Made by a program: the position numbers and the translations under genes. Shown here piece by piece: positions 44,098 through 53,677 of a stretch of DNA of 64,000 nt. Where the stretch lies: the NCBI RefSeq assembly GCF_021390155.1, contig NZ_CP089985.1, positions 186,001 to 250,000 on the forward strand, in the 5' to 3' direction. The notes beneath the pieces were generated by a model, which saw nothing but the letters and a program-made list of their open reading frames with translations, was not told the origin of the DNA and searched no databases. The DNA comes from Pseudomonas sp. HN11 (GTDB taxonomy: Bacteria; Pseudomonadota; Gammaproteobacteria; Pseudomonadales; Pseudomonadaceae). The first letter of the stretch is position 1; each line of letters begins with the position of its first letter.

Positions 44098-45090
44098 TTA
44101 GAACGCCGAGTCATAAGCGAACAACGCTGGTGCCCCACCGGTATGCAGGAAAATGATCGGCCCGTCCTCAAAGCGCTGACGCCCGATGCCATCCAGCAAG
44201 CCGGCCATGGCCTTGCCAGTGTAGACCGGGTCCAGCAGCAGACCTTCCTGGCTTGCCAGTAGCTTGACCGCTGATAGCGTGCCGGCGTTCGGTTCGCCGT
44301 AGCGCGGGCCGAAGTATTCGTCCCACAGGATCACCTTGAACGCCTCGGGAATCTCCACGCCCAGCAACTCGGCGGTACGTTCGGCCAGGCCTTCAACTTT
44401 CGGGCGTTGGGCTTCGTCAGTGCGGGACACGGTCACGCCAATCACCGGCAGATTCGGCAACACTTCGCTCAAGGCCAGCGCCAAACCGCTGTGCGTCCCT
44501 GCGCTACCTGAGGCCAAGACGACGGCAGCAAACTCGATACCGCTGTCTTCAATCTGCCCGGCCAGCTCCAGTCCGGCGCGTACATAACCCAATGCACCGA
44601 GGGCATTGGAGCCGCCGATCGGTACCAGATACGGCTTCTTGCCATTGCTGCGCAGGCGGTCGGCGACGGCGTTGAGCTGGTCGTCGACGTTGTCGAGGTT
44701 TTCCACCAACTCCACCTTGGCGTCGAACAACTCCAGCAACAAGCGATTGCCATTGCTCAGGTAGTTGGGGTCTTCGGTGCCGGTGGGGTTTTCCAGCAGG
44801 GCGACGCAGCCCAGGCCGAGTTTGGCGGCCAGCGCAGCGGTCTGGCGCACGTGGTTGGACTGGATCGCGCCGGCGGTCACCAGCGTGTCGGCGCCTTGGG
44901 CGATGGCATCCGCTGCCAGGTATTCAAGTTTGCGCAGCTTGTTACCGCCCATGGCCAGCGGCGTGGTGTCGTCGCGCTTGACGTAGATATCCCTGCCCAA
45001 CCAGGCCGACAGCCGCTCAAGTTTTTCCAGGGCAGTGACGCCGCCCAGCAGTTCTAGGCGGTTAAAACGGTCCAGCTGTTGTTTGATCAT
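44098..45090 (-). CDS. dcyD: D-cysteine desulfhydrase
   Basis: A 330-aa PLP enzyme that converts D-cysteine to pyruvate, sulfide and ammonia. The PLP-binding Lys is K51 in [16 protein letters not shown]. Other blocks: [35 protein letters not shown] and [17 protein letters not shown] deaminase is the close relative; gene order with tcyJLN, as in enterobacteria, supports DcyD. Probably the first gene of dcyD-tcyJ-tcyL-tcyN. Divergent from the serine acetyltransferase gene. Confidence 0.92.
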   Translation of the reverse strand: MIKQQLDRFNRLELLGGVTALEKLERLSAWLGRDIYVKRDDTTPLAMGGNKLRKLEYLAADAIAQGADTLVTAGAIQSNHVRQTAALAAKLGLGCVALLENPTGTEDPNYLSNGNRLLLELFDAKVELVENLDNVDDQLNAVADRLRSNGKKPYLVPIGGSNALGALGYVRAGLELAGQIEDSGIEFAAVVLASGSAGTHSGLALALSEVLPNLPVIGVTVSRTDEAQRPKVEGLAERTAELLGVEIPEAFKVILWDEYFGPRYGEPNAGTLSAVKLLASQEGLLLDPVYTGKAMAGLLDGIGRQRFEDGPIIFLHTGGAPALFAYDSAF

Positions 45091-45239
45091 GGCTACGCAC
45101 GGTTGATAAGTATGGGGCGACTATAGGCAGGCACTTTTCATCGGGCAACCGGTTTGGTTATTTGCTCGGCATAATTGGTTATTAAGGCTACTGGTTCCGC
45201 ATGACGTAAAGTGGTGGCCCTTTTAACGGCAAGTTATCA

Positions 45240-45283
45240 GCGACAAGCCGCAAGTCGATCGCGCTCAACTTGCAGCTTGTCGC
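45240..45283. repeat. REP-like inverted repeat before the serine acetyltransferase gene
   Basis: GCGACAAGCCGCAAG (45240-45254) and CTTGCAGCTTGTCGC (45269-45283), one mismatch, same type as the units near 11543. It lies about 45 bp upstream of the start, so it would be in the leader of that mRNA. Confidence 0.65.
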
Positions 45284-45327
45284 TTGAAGCTTGTTACTGC
45301 GCCTCCCCATTTTCAGGAGTGACGACG

Positions 45328-46254
45328 TTGAGCGAGCGCACCAGTCATTGGCAATTACAGACCATCGTCGGCCAACTGCGCAGTGCCCGGGACCAGTGGC
45401 GAACGCGCAATGGCCGCTTGAGCGGCGAGCATGGCGGGCGTGAGCTGCCGTCCCGCGAGGCGATGGCACAGATTCTCGAGTCGTTGTGCGGTGCACTGTT
45501 CCCCATGCGTCTGGGGCCGGTGGACCTGCGTGAAGAGAGTGAAGATTTCTACGTCGGCCACACCCTCGACGTCGCCTTGAATGCTTTGCTCGTTCAGGCC
45601 CGTCTGGAGCTGCGCTACGCCGCACGCCAAGGTGCTAAAGATGACAGCGAAGTCGACGCGCTCGCCATCCGCCTGATCCAGGATTTCGCCTTGGCCTTAC
45701 CGTCCCTGCGCAGTTTGTTGGACACCGACGTGCTCGCCGCCTATCACGGCGACCCAGCGGCACGCAGCGTGGATGAAGTGCTGTTGTGCTACCCCGGCAT
45801 CCTCGCGGTGATTCACCATCGCCTGGCCCACCACTTGTACCGCGCTGGCTTGCCGCTGTTGGCGCGGATCAGCGCGGAAATTGCCCACTCCGCCACTGGC
45901 ATCGATATCCATCCCGGCGCGCAGATCGGTCCAAGCTTCTTTATCGACCACGGTACCGGCGTGGTGATCGGCGAGACCGCAATCATCGGCGAGCGTGTGC
46001 GCATCTACCAGGCCGTGACACTGGGCGCCAAACGCTTTCCGGCGGACGAGGATGGGCAATTGCAGAAAGGCCACCCGCGCCACCCGATTGTCGAGGACGA
46101 TGTGGTGATCTATGCCGGGGCGACGATCCTGGGGCGCATCACCATCGGCCAGGGTTCGACCATCGGCGGCAACGTGTGGCTGACCCGAAGCGTGCCGGCG
46201 GGGGCGAATATCACGCAGGCCAATCTGCAGCATGACGATGGCACGCAAAAGTAA
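45328..46254 (+). CDS. serine O-acetyltransferase (EpsC/CysE type)
   Basis: A 308-aa enzyme making O-acetylserine, the carbon skeleton for cysteine. The C-terminal left-handed beta helix has hexapeptide repeats: GIDIHPGAQIGPSFFIDHGT, GVVIGETAIIGERVRIYQAV, VIYAGATILGRITIGQGSTI. The catalytic His/Asp pair is in DIHPGA and IDHGTG. The N-terminal half (about 150 aa) is longer than in short CysE and matches the EpsC type. A TTG start at 45328 is chosen since CAGGAG lies 8 nt upstream and the homology begins there. Divergent from dcyD; together they balance cysteine synthesis and breakdown. Confidence 0.88.
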   Translation: MSERTSHWQLQTIVGQLRSARDQWRTRNGRLSGEHGGRELPSREAMAQILESLCGALFPMRLGPVDLREESEDFYVGHTLDVALNALLVQARLELRYAARQGAKDDSEVDALAIRLIQDFALALPSLRSLLDTDVLAAYHGDPAARSVDEVLLCYPGILAVIHHRLAHHLYRAGLPLLARISAEIAHSATGIDIHPGAQIGPSFFIDHGTGVVIGETAIIGERVRIYQAVTLGAKRFPADEDGQLQKGHPRHPIVEDDVVIYAGATILGRITIGQGSTIGGNVWLTRSVPAGANITQANLQHDDGTQK

Positions 46255-46272
46255 CGAACCCGAACAATTCCC

Positions 46273-46296
46273 TGTGGGAGCGGGCTTGCTCCCACA
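46273..46296. repeat. short REP hairpin, probable terminator
   Basis: TGTGGGAGC and GCTCCCACA flank GGGCTT, then TTTT. It is a short form of the REP seen at 1840 and follows the acetyltransferase stop by 18 nt, so it may end that transcript. The remaining stretch to 46563 holds only the palindrome below. Confidence 0.75.
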
Positions 46297-46442
46297 TTTT
46301 GAATGCGCTCCAAATTCCAAGCGTATTTGCGCCAGTAATCGCTGAACGATTTGCCTCTCGCGCCCGTCATACCAATCCTTGAGCTAGTGTAGGAATTACC
46401 TACCACTCAGCCCTGCGATTAGTCCCAAACCACCTATCCATG

Positions 46443-46470
46443 TTTAACTTGAATGCTCGTTCAAGTTAAA
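46443..46470. promoter_or_regulatory. perfect palindrome upstream of the BCCT gene, BetI-like operator
   Basis: TTTAACTTGAA (46443-46453) and TTCAAGTTAAA (46460-46470) are exact inverses with a 6-nt spacer. The TTGAA..TTCAA core resembles the known BetI operator (TTGAACGTTCAA type) but with a wider spacer. It lies about 95 bp before the choline/betaine-type transporter gene and is a good candidate operator for a TetR-family repressor. Confidence 0.55.
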
Positions 46471-46563
46471 TCCGGTGGTTCGCTGCCCGCTCACAACAGG
46501 AGGCTTACCTTTGCTGAGTCCGTTATTTACAGCCACATTCCACACCCTTGGGGTGCATCGCTC

Positions 46564-48564
46564 ATGAGTGCATCGTCCACCCCACCCAGCGGCATGGTGC
46601 GCATGAATGCGCCGGTGTTCTACTTTGCCGCCACGATTATCCTGCTGTTCGGCATTACCGTCATAGCTATCCCGCAACAGGCCGGTGCCTGGCTGCTGGC
46701 CGCGCAAAACTGGGCGGCCAATACGGTCGGCTGGTACTACATGCTGGCGATGACCCTGTATCTGGTCTTCGTGGTGGTCACCGCGCTATCGGGCTACGGC
46801 AAGATAAAACTCGGTGCCGACCACGACGAGCCCGAGTTCAGTTACCTGTCCTGGGCCGGCATGCTGTTCGCCGCCGGGATCAGCATCACGCTGTTCTTCT
46901 TCTGCGTGTCCGAGCCGCTGACGCACCTGGTGCAACCGCCCCAAGGCGCGCCAATGAACGCCGACGCCGCGCGCCAGGCCATGCAGATCCTGTTTCTGCA
47001 CTGGGGCTTGCACGGATGGGGCGTGTTCGCGTTTGTCGGCATGGCCCTGGCGTACTTCGCGTACCGGCATAACCTGCCGTTGGCGCTGCGTTCGGCGCTG
47101 TACCCGCTGATTGGCAAGCGCATCAACGGCCCCATCGGCTACGCGGTGGATGGTTTCGGCATCATTGCCACGGTGTTCGGCCTCGGCGCCGATATGGGCT
47201 TTGGGGTGTTGCACCTCAACTCCGGCCTCGACTACCTGTTCGGCATCGCCCATACCCAGTGGATTCAGGTAGGTTTGATCACGCTGATGATGGGCGCCGC
47301 GATCATCGTCGCCGTGGCCGGTGTCGACAAGGGCGTGCGGGTGATGTCCGACATCAACATGCTGCTGGCCTGCGCGCTGCTGCTGTTCGTGTTGTTCGCC
47401 GGGCCCACCCAGCACTTGCTCAACACCTTGATCCAGAACATCGGTGATTACTTGGGCGCCTTGCCGACCAAAAGTTTCGATGTTTACGCCTACGATAAAC
47501 CCAGCGACTGGCTGGGCGGTTGGACGGTGTTTTACTGGGCCTGGTGGATTGCATGGTCGCCGTTCGTGGGCCTGTTCATCGCACGTATCTCCCGTGGTCG
47601 TACCATCCGTGAGTTCGTGTTTGGCGTGCTGCTGATCCCGCTGGGTTTCACCCTGGCGTGGATGTCGATCTTCGGCAACAGCGCCATCGACCAGGTGCTC
47701 AATCACGGTATGGGCGCGCTCGGTCAGTCGGCCATCGATAACCCGTCGATGAGCCTCTACCTGCTACTGGAAACCTACCCGTGGAGCAAGACGGTCATCG
47801 CGGTCACGGTGTTTATCAGCTTCGTGTTCTTCGTAACCTCCGCCGACTCGGGCACCGTGGTGCTGTCCACCCTGTCGTCCAAAGGCGGTAACGCCGATGA
47901 AGACGGGCCGAAATGGCTGCGCGTGTTCTGGGGCGCGATGACTGCGCTGGTCACCAGCGCCTTGCTGTTTGCCGGCAGTATCGATTCGCTCAAGTCGGCG
48001 GTAGTGCTGACCTCGTTGCCATTCTCGATGATCTTGCTGCTGATGATGTGGGGGCTGCACAAGGCGTTCTACCTGGAGTCGCAAAAGCAGATCGCCCAGC
48101 TGCATTCATTGGCACCGATTTCGACGGCCCGTAAAGGACGCGGCGGCTGGCGCCAGCGTTTGAGCCAGGCTGTACACTTCCCGTCGCGAGACGAGGTGTA
48201 CCGTTTCCTTGACTCGACGGTGCGCCCGGCGATCGAAGAGGTGACCGCGGTGTTTGTCGAGAAGGGTTTGAATGTCGTGACGCAACCTGACCCCGCCAAC
48301 GACAGCGTCAGCCTGGAAATCGGCCATGGCGAGGAGCGTCCATTCATCTACCAGGTGCAGATGCGCGGCTACTTCACGCCGTCATTTGCCCGTGGCGGAA
48401 TGGGCTCCAAGGAGCTTAACAACCGCCGCTACTACCGGGCTGAAGTGCACCTGGCCGAGGGCAGCCAGGACTACGACCTGGTGGGTTACACCAAAGAACA
48501 GATCATCAACGACATCCTTGACCAGTACGAACGGCACCTGCAGTTCCTGCACCTGGTGCGTTGA
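46564..48564 (+). CDS. betT: BCCT-family choline/betaine transporter (BetT-like)
   Basis: A 666-aa inner-membrane carrier with about 12 helices. The BCCT substrate motif is seen in WTVFYWAWWIAWSPFVGLFI, with ARISRGRTIREF next to it. A long cytoplasmic C-terminal tail (about 150 residues; HFPSRDEVYRFLDSTVRPAI, DYDLVGYTKEQIINDILDQY) is typical of osmotically regulated BetT. It takes up choline or a related quaternary amine for glycine-betaine synthesis or catabolism. Start at 46564 (MSASSTPP) by homology; the ribosome-binding site is weak. No betIBA genes are adjacent. Confidence 0.88.
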   Translation: MSASSTPPSGMVRMNAPVFYFAATIILLFGITVIAIPQQAGAWLLAAQNWAANTVGWYYMLAMTLYLVFVVVTALSGYGKIKLGADHDEPEFSYLSWAGMLFAAGISITLFFFCVSEPLTHLVQPPQGAPMNADAARQAMQILFLHWGLHGWGVFAFVGMALAYFAYRHNLPLALRSALYPLIGKRINGPIGYAVDGFGIIATVFGLGADMGFGVLHLNSGLDYLFGIAHTQWIQVGLITLMMGAAIIVAVAGVDKGVRVMSDINMLLACALLLFVLFAGPTQHLLNTLIQNIGDYLGALPTKSFDVYAYDKPSDWLGGWTVFYWAWWIAWSPFVGLFIARISRGRTIREFVFGVLLIPLGFTLAWMSIFGNSAIDQVLNHGMGALGQSAIDNPSMSLYLLLETYPWSKTVIAVTVFISFVFFVTSADSGTVVLSTLSSKGGNADEDGPKWLRVFWGAMTALVTSALLFAGSIDSLKSAVVLTSLPFSMILLLMMWGLHKAFYLESQKQIAQLHSLAPISTARKGRGGWRQRLSQAVHFPSRDEVYRFLDSTVRPAIEEVTAVFVEKGLNVVTQPDPANDSVSLEIGHGEERPFIYQVQMRGYFTPSFARGGMGSKELNNRRYYRAEVHLAEGSQDYDLVGYTKEQIINDILDQYERHLQFLHLVR

Positions 48565-48683
48565 AGCCCAGGCCCTGAGATACAGGGACAGGGCCACCAA
48601 CGGCGCGCCGAACACGCCACTGCCGATCACCAGCTCCGACACCTGGGGCTGGCCGGCAGTGCTCAACAGCGTGGGGTGCGCGT

Positions 48684-49142
48684 TTAGAGTTCCTTGCCCA
48701 GCACGTTATCCAGGGAATAGCGGCCAGCACCGTGAGAGACCAGGTACAGCGATAGCAGCGCCATCAGCACCGGGTACTCGATGCCTCGGTCAATCCACGG
48801 CCACGTCGGCCCCAGCAAGTAAGCAATGGTCAGCATCTGCACGGTCATCATGGCCGCGACCAACCGTGTGCCCAGGCCGAGGATCAACAGCAATCCACCG
48901 ACAGTTTCCAGCAAGGCGACCAGCAAGCCGATCAGCTCCGGCTGTGGCAGGTGCAGGCGGTTCTGGATCAGGTTGATGGAAGCCGCCATCGGGTCGGCCA
49001 TCGACCCATGGGCACTGCCCAGCAACTTGGGCAAGCCGTGGGTGACCATGATCACCCCAAAGCCTGCGCGCAGCAGCGCGTAGGCCAGGGGTTCGGCGAA
49101 GCGGTAAAGCGGGGCGAGTGCGGGGATCAATAAGGTCGGCAT
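48684..49142 (-). CDS. DoxX-family membrane protein
   Basis: A 152-aa membrane protein with four hydrophobic helices (YALLRAGFGVIMVTHGLPKL, LLVALLETVGGLLLILGLGT, MMTVQMLTIAYLLG). The DoxX family has members in thiosulfate oxidation and in redox-stress complexes, but most have no known role. It lies 36 bp downstream of the SDR gene, same strand, so they probably form an operon. Confidence 0.85.
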   Translation of the reverse strand: MPTLLIPALAPLYRFAEPLAYALLRAGFGVIMVTHGLPKLLGSAHGSMADPMAASINLIQNRLHLPQPELIGLLVALLETVGGLLLILGLGTRLVAAMMTVQMLTIAYLLGPTWPWIDRGIEYPVLMALLSLYLVSHGAGRYSLDNVLGKEL

Positions 49143-49178
49143 GATAGCGCTCCACAGATCAGGTACCAGCGATGTGAT

Positions 49179-49910
49179 TCAGACCAACCCACCATTGGCG
49201 CGCAGGATTTGCCCATTGATCCAGCCTCCGGCCGGACTCACCAGAAACGCCACCACGCGGGCGATATCTTCCGGTTGGCCAAGGCGTTCCAGCGGCGGCA
49301 TCTTGGCCATGCTTTGGATCTGCTCCTCGCCCTTGCCGTGCAGGAACAACTCGGTGGCGACCGGGCCTGGTGCTACTGCGTTGACGGTAATCCGGCGCCC
49401 GCGCATTTCTTTGGCGAACACCTGAGTCAGGGATTCCACCGCCGCCTTGCTGGCGATGTATACCGCGTAGCCGGGGAAGTTGAGACCGACGGTGCTGCTG
49501 GAAAAGTTGACGATGCGTCCGCCGTCGTTCAGGCGGGTGGCGGCCTCACGCAGGGCGTTGAACGTGCCACGGGTGTGGATATCGAAGTTCTGGTCGTAGA
49601 GCTCATCGCTGTGCTGGGCCAGGGGCAGCGTCTTGAGGATGCCGGCGTTGTTGATCAATACATCGACTTTGCCCAGTTGGGCTTCGGTTTGGTCGAACAG
49701 GCGCTTGATGTCGGCGGGTTTGGCGACGTCGCCTTGGATCGCTATGGCTTGGTGGCCAGCCTGACGCAGTTCCACCACCAGCCTTGACGCCTCGGTGGCG
49801 CTGCTGGCGTAGTTGATGGCCACGGCGTAACCGTCGGCGGCGAGTTGCCGGGCGATAACGGCGCCGATACCACGGGAAGCGCCGGTGATGATTGCAACTT
49901 GAGTTGTCAT
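49179..49910 (-). CDS. short-chain dehydrogenase/reductase
   Basis: A 243-aa NAD(P)-dependent oxidoreductase. Cofactor motif TGASRGIG at residues 9-16, NNAG near 91, catalytic Ser in NFSSSTVG and YAVYIASK as the Tyr/Lys pair, then VAPGPVATELF. SDR family close to FabG-like reductases; substrate unknown. The start at 49910 is the homology start; the open frame upstream of it has no support. Divergent from the LysR gene at 50025. Confidence 0.88.
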   Translation of the reverse strand: MTTQVAIITGASRGIGAVIARQLAADGYAVAINYASSATEASRLVVELRQAGHQAIAIQGDVAKPADIKRLFDQTEAQLGKVDVLINNAGILKTLPLAQHSDELYDQNFDIHTRGTFNALREAATRLNDGGRIVNFSSSTVGLNFPGYAVYIASKAAVESLTQVFAKEMRGRRITVNAVAPGPVATELFLHGKGEEQIQSMAKMPPLERLGQPEDIARVVAFLVSPAGGWINGQILRANGGLV

Positions 49911-50024
49911 GATCTGGGGTCCTTGAACGGGGTGTGAAAGCAGGTTCACATGTTTACCCAGACCGATAAATGCGCCAGAGTTGCCTTGACTGTTCAACAA
50001 TCGCCAACAATCAAGGAGTACAGC

Positions 50025-50915
50025 GTGGATCAAGTCAAAGCCATGAAGGTCTTCGTGCGGATTTACGAACGTTCCAGCTTCACTCTGGCGGCCGATGACT
50101 TGAACCTGCCCCGCGCCACCCTGACCCACACTCTCAACCAATTCGAAGCTTGGCTCGGCACGCGCCTGCTGGAACGCAGCACCCGTCGCGTGCGCCCGAC
50201 CCTGGATGGCGAGGCCTATTACCAACGCTGTGTGCAATTGCTGGCGGAGCTGGAAGAAGCCGAACTGGCGTTTCGAAGCGTGGCGCCCAAGGGGCGCTTG
50301 CGCGTGGATCTGCACGGCACATTGGCCAAGTATTTTGTGGTGCCGGCGCTGCCGCATTTTATGGCGCGTTACCCGGACATCGAACTGTCCATCAGCGAGG
50401 CGGATCGCTTTGTCGACCTGATTGCCGAGGGCGTGGATTGCGTGCTGCGCGCGGGCAATCTGGGGGATTCCGCTTTGATTGGTCGGCGCGTGGCAAACCT
50501 GCGCCAGGTGACCTGCGCAAGCCCCGCCTACCTGCGTAAATATGGCGAACCCAAGAGCCTCGCCGAGCTGAGTCAGCATCGCGCGGTGAACTACGTTTCG
50601 CGCACTACCGCGAAGCTGTTTCCGTTCGAATTCATGGTGAATGGCGAGTTGCAGGAGGTGAGTATCGAGGGCGCGCTGTCGGTGTTCGGCGCGGAGATTT
50701 ACTCCGCCAGCGCGGTGGCCGGACTGGGCATTATCCAGTGCCCGCATTACCGCATGGCGGAGCTGATCGAGCAGGGTGTGATGCGTGAAATCCTGCGCGA
50801 AACACCGCCGCCCTTGATGCCGGTTTCAGTGTTGTATCCGCAGAACCGACATATGTCGCCGAGGGTGCGAGTGTTCGTCGATTGGCTCGCCGAAGTGTTC
50901 GAAAACGCCCGCTAA
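50025..50915 (+). CDS. LysR-family transcriptional regulator
   Basis: A 296-aa LysR regulator: HTH at about residues 1-60 (VKAMKVFVRIYERSSFTLAA, LNLPRATLTHTLNQFEAWL), effector domain about 90-290 (GRLRVDLHGTLAKYFVVPAL). The GTG start at 50025 follows AAGGAG; a longer frame begins upstream without a ribosome-binding site. Divergent from the SDR-DoxX pair, with 114 bp between starts, so it likely controls it. Confidence 0.87.
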   Translation: MDQVKAMKVFVRIYERSSFTLAADDLNLPRATLTHTLNQFEAWLGTRLLERSTRRVRPTLDGEAYYQRCVQLLAELEEAELAFRSVAPKGRLRVDLHGTLAKYFVVPALPHFMARYPDIELSISEADRFVDLIAEGVDCVLRAGNLGDSALIGRRVANLRQVTCASPAYLRKYGEPKSLAELSQHRAVNYVSRTTAKLFPFEFMVNGELQEVSIEGALSVFGAEIYSASAVAGLGIIQCPHYRMAELIEQGVMREILRETPPPLMPVSVLYPQNRHMSPRVRVFVDWLAEVFENAR

Positions 50916-51055
50916 GCCGCGCAGTAGAAGGGTTTCATAAATTTAATTTCATCCGTCTGCAGCGTGCTTTGACGCGCAACTGTCATCTGGCCACTGCGTA
51001 ATTGTGTGAAGCGTTTGACGCTTTCATTTCAGAACAGTGGCGGAGACCGGTAACA

Positions 51056-52405
51056 ATGAAGACGTTGATAAGCCCTATGGTGGGTGCCGCCATGGCGAGC
51101 TTTATGCTGTCCGCCCATGCCGATTTTATCGATGACAGCCACGCCGATGTGACCCTGCTCAACCGCTACCTCAACCAGCAAGGGCGTGATGTGGTGAACA
51201 GCAACGCCAAGGCCCACAGCATTCGCGATTGGGGCCAGGGGTTCGAGTTCAACTTCAATTCCGGCTACACCGAAGGCCCGGTGGGTTTTGGCCTGGATCT
51301 GCAGGCGTTCTACGGTTTGAAACTGGACTCCGGCGGCGATCTCAACGACAAGGATCACCAGGGCCGCTACCCCGGCAGCATGTTCCCACTGGACAACGGC
51401 AAGTCCGCCGACCAGTTCGGCGTGTTGAGCCCGACATTCAAGATGCGTTTTGCCAAGGATGAACTGCGCGTCGGTACGCTCTACGGCAACAACCCAATCC
51501 TCGCCAACACGGACGGGCGCCTGTACCAGCAGACCAACACCGGTGTGCAACTGGTGTCCAAGGACCTGAGCGATTTCACCTTCACCGGCGGCGATATCTT
51601 CAAGACCAAGATCCGCAACGAAACCGGCGACCAGGGCATGATCACCGCCGGCGGCACCAAAGAGAGTGATCGCTTCCTGTTCGGCGGTGCGGACTACACC
51701 GGCATCCAGAACACCACGGTCAGCTTGTGGTACTCCAACCTTGAAGATTACTACCAGCAGTTCTTCCTCGGCGCCAAGCGCCATGATGCGTTGTCCGTAG
51801 GCGCTATCGACACCGACGTGCGTGTGTTCCGCAGCCTGGGTGTGGGCGGCAACGCCGATGGCGAAAAAGATTACGCCGCGAGTGGCTTGTATGGCGATGG
51901 TGTAAACAAGGGCCGTATCAACCAGACCACCGCCAGCTTGCTTGAAAGCTACAGCCTGGACGGCCACACCGTCGGCCTGGGTATCCAGAAGAACAGCGGC
52001 GACAGCGACTTCCCGTATCTGGATTCCGGCCTCAACAGCGGCGACAACCGCCAGGGTCCGGGCTCAGGCGCCGACACCCCAGCGCTGACAAACATGCAGT
52101 TGAATAAATTTCAACACGCCGGTGAGCGCACTTGGCTTGCGCAGTACAAGTATGACTTCGGTAAGCTTGGCCTCACGGGCCTGACGTTCTCCGCCGCCTA
52201 TGCCCACGGCGATGACATTCGCACGGCGCAAGGCACTACCAGCGAATGGGAGCGTAACGTCGCCGTGGCGTATCAAGTGCCCACCGGCACCCTCAAAGGC
52301 CTGGGTGTGACCTGGAAAAACGCCCACGCCAGCCCGGACATCAGCGGTGCCACCGTGCAAGATGAAAACCGCTTCTATGTGAGTTATGTCGTTCCACTCT
52401 GGTAG
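51056..52405 (+). CDS. OprD-family outer-membrane porin
   Basis: A 449-aa outer-membrane channel of the OprD/Occ family, for uptake of small carboxylates, amino acids or peptides. Signal peptide about residues 1-22 (MVGAAMASFMLSAHA), then DFIDDSHADVTLLNRYLNQQ, typical of the family. The chain ends YVSYVVPLW with the C-terminal aromatic that outer-membrane assembly needs, directly before a TAG stop. CGGAGACCGG is the ribosome-binding site. Substrate class cannot be assigned. Confidence 0.9.
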   Translation: MKTLISPMVGAAMASFMLSAHADFIDDSHADVTLLNRYLNQQGRDVVNSNAKAHSIRDWGQGFEFNFNSGYTEGPVGFGLDLQAFYGLKLDSGGDLNDKDHQGRYPGSMFPLDNGKSADQFGVLSPTFKMRFAKDELRVGTLYGNNPILANTDGRLYQQTNTGVQLVSKDLSDFTFTGGDIFKTKIRNETGDQGMITAGGTKESDRFLFGGADYTGIQNTTVSLWYSNLEDYYQQFFLGAKRHDALSVGAIDTDVRVFRSLGVGGNADGEKDYAASGLYGDGVNKGRINQTTASLLESYSLDGHTVGLGIQKNSGDSDFPYLDSGLNSGDNRQGPGSGADTPALTNMQLNKFQHAGERTWLAQYKYDFGKLGLTGLTFSAAYAHGDDIRTAQGTTSEWERNVAVAYQVPTGTLKGLGVTWKNAHASPDISGATVQDENRFYVSYVVPLW

Positions 52406-52453
52406 GAAATTGCTGTAGAACGGAGCGGCAGACTTAAGCGATTCAGCTGGTAA

Positions 52454-52490
52454 AAGGCCTAGGAATAATCTTATTCCCAGGCCTTCTTTG
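52454..52490 (+). terminator. terminator after the porin gene
   Basis: AAGGCCTAGGAATAA and TTATTCCCAGGCCTT form a 15-bp stem with one G-U pair and a 2-nt apparent loop, followed by a short T-rich CTTTG. It separates the porin from the aldo/keto reductase gene. Confidence 0.75.
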
Positions 52491-52512
52491 CCGACGTCCA
52501 AGAGAGGATTCG

Positions 52513-53550
52513 ATGACTTACATTGCTGCCGAGAACCGCTATGAATCTATCCCGTACCGCCGTGTAGGCCGCAGTGGGTTGGTGCTTCCCGCACTGTCCC
52601 TGGGCCTGTGGCACAACTTTGGCGACAGCACCCCGATCGACACCCAGCGCGCCCTGCTGCGCACCGCGTTCGACCTGGGCATCAACCACTTCGACCTGGC
52701 CAACAACTACGGGCCGCCCTACGGCAGCGCCGAGATCAACTTCGGCCGTTTGCTGCGCGAAGACTTCAAGCACTACCGCGACGAACTGATCATCTCCAGC
52801 AAAGCGGGTTGGGACATGTGGCCCGGTCCTTATGGTCAGGGCGGTGGCTCGCGCAAGTACGTGCTGGCCAGCCTCGACCAGAGCCTGCAACGCCTGGGCG
52901 TCGACTACGTGGACATCTTCTACTCCCACCGTTTTGACGCCGACACCCCGCTGGAAGAAACCGCCAGTGCCCTCGCCACCGCCGTTCAACAAGGCAAGGC
53001 GTTGTACATCGGCATTTCATCCTATTCAGGCGTGAAAACCCGCGAAATTGCTGCGCTGCTAAAAGAGTGGAAAGTGCCACTGTTGATCCATCAGCCGGCC
53101 TACAATCTGCTCAACCGTTGGGTGGAAAAAGACCTGCTGGACACCACCGAAGAACTCGGCGCCGGCGTGATCGCGTTCACGCCGTTGGCCCAGGGTCTGC
53201 TGACCGACAAGTACCTCAATGGCGTACCGGCGGATGCGCGGGTGAATCGTCCAGGCGGTGGTTCGTTGCAGGCCAAGCACCTTTCCGAAGCCAACATCGC
53301 CCATGTACGTGCACTGAATGAAATCGCCCAGCGCCGTGGTCAGAGCCTGGCCCAACTGGCATTGGCCTGGACCCTGCGTGACCCACGGGTGACGAGCGCG
53401 CTGATCGGTGCGAGCCGGCCGGAGCAGATTATCGAGAACGTTGGTGCGTTGAAGAACTTGAGCTTCAGCGCCGAGGAACTGGCGGAGATTGATCGGTTTG
53501 CGCAGGAAGGTGGGATTAATTTGTGGGAAAAGCCATCCACGGCTGAGTAA
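52513..53550 (+). CDS. aldo/keto reductase, L-glyceraldehyde 3-phosphate reductase type
   Basis: A 345-aa TIM-barrel NADPH-dependent reductase of the YghZ/MgrA group, which detoxifies methylglyoxal and L-glyceraldehyde 3-phosphate. The start (YIAAENRYESIPYRRVGRSG) and the catalytic tetrad are visible: Asp in NHFDLANNYG, Tyr in the same segment, Lys in IISSKAGWDMWPG, His in IFYSHRFD. ASRPEQIIENVGALKNLSFS is the C-terminal cofactor region. GAGAGGA precedes the ATG. Confidence 0.9.
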   Translation: MTYIAAENRYESIPYRRVGRSGLVLPALSLGLWHNFGDSTPIDTQRALLRTAFDLGINHFDLANNYGPPYGSAEINFGRLLREDFKHYRDELIISSKAGWDMWPGPYGQGGGSRKYVLASLDQSLQRLGVDYVDIFYSHRFDADTPLEETASALATAVQQGKALYIGISSYSGVKTREIAALLKEWKVPLLIHQPAYNLLNRWVEKDLLDTTEELGAGVIAFTPLAQGLLTDKYLNGVPADARVNRPGGGSLQAKHLSEANIAHVRALNEIAQRRGQSLAQLALAWTLRDPRVTSALIGASRPEQIIENVGALKNLSFSAEELAEIDRFAQEGGINLWEKPSTAE

Positions 53551-53568
53551 AAAGGAGTACGCGCTCAG

Positions 53569-53660
53569 TGTGGGAGCGGGCTTGCTCGCGAATGCGGTGG
53601 ATCAGTCGCTGAATCTGTTGACTGACACTCCGCCTTCGCGAGCAAGCCCGCTCCCACATG
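53569..53660. repeat. REP pair (long inverted repeat)
   Basis: TGTGGGAGCGGGCTTGCTCG begins an arm, and CGAGCAAGCCCGCTCCCACA ends its inverse, separated by about 50 bp. The central sequence (TGACTGACACTCC, GATCAGTCG) is shared, in the opposite direction, with the copy at 57273. It lies between convergent genes. Confidence 0.9.
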
Positions 53661-53677
53661 TTGATCTCTGGTTGTCT

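Noticed and set aside
49911..50747. Extension of the SDR frame upstream into the LysR gene
   Set aside because: The homology to SDR proteins begins at 49910; the upstream part is antisense to the LysR gene.
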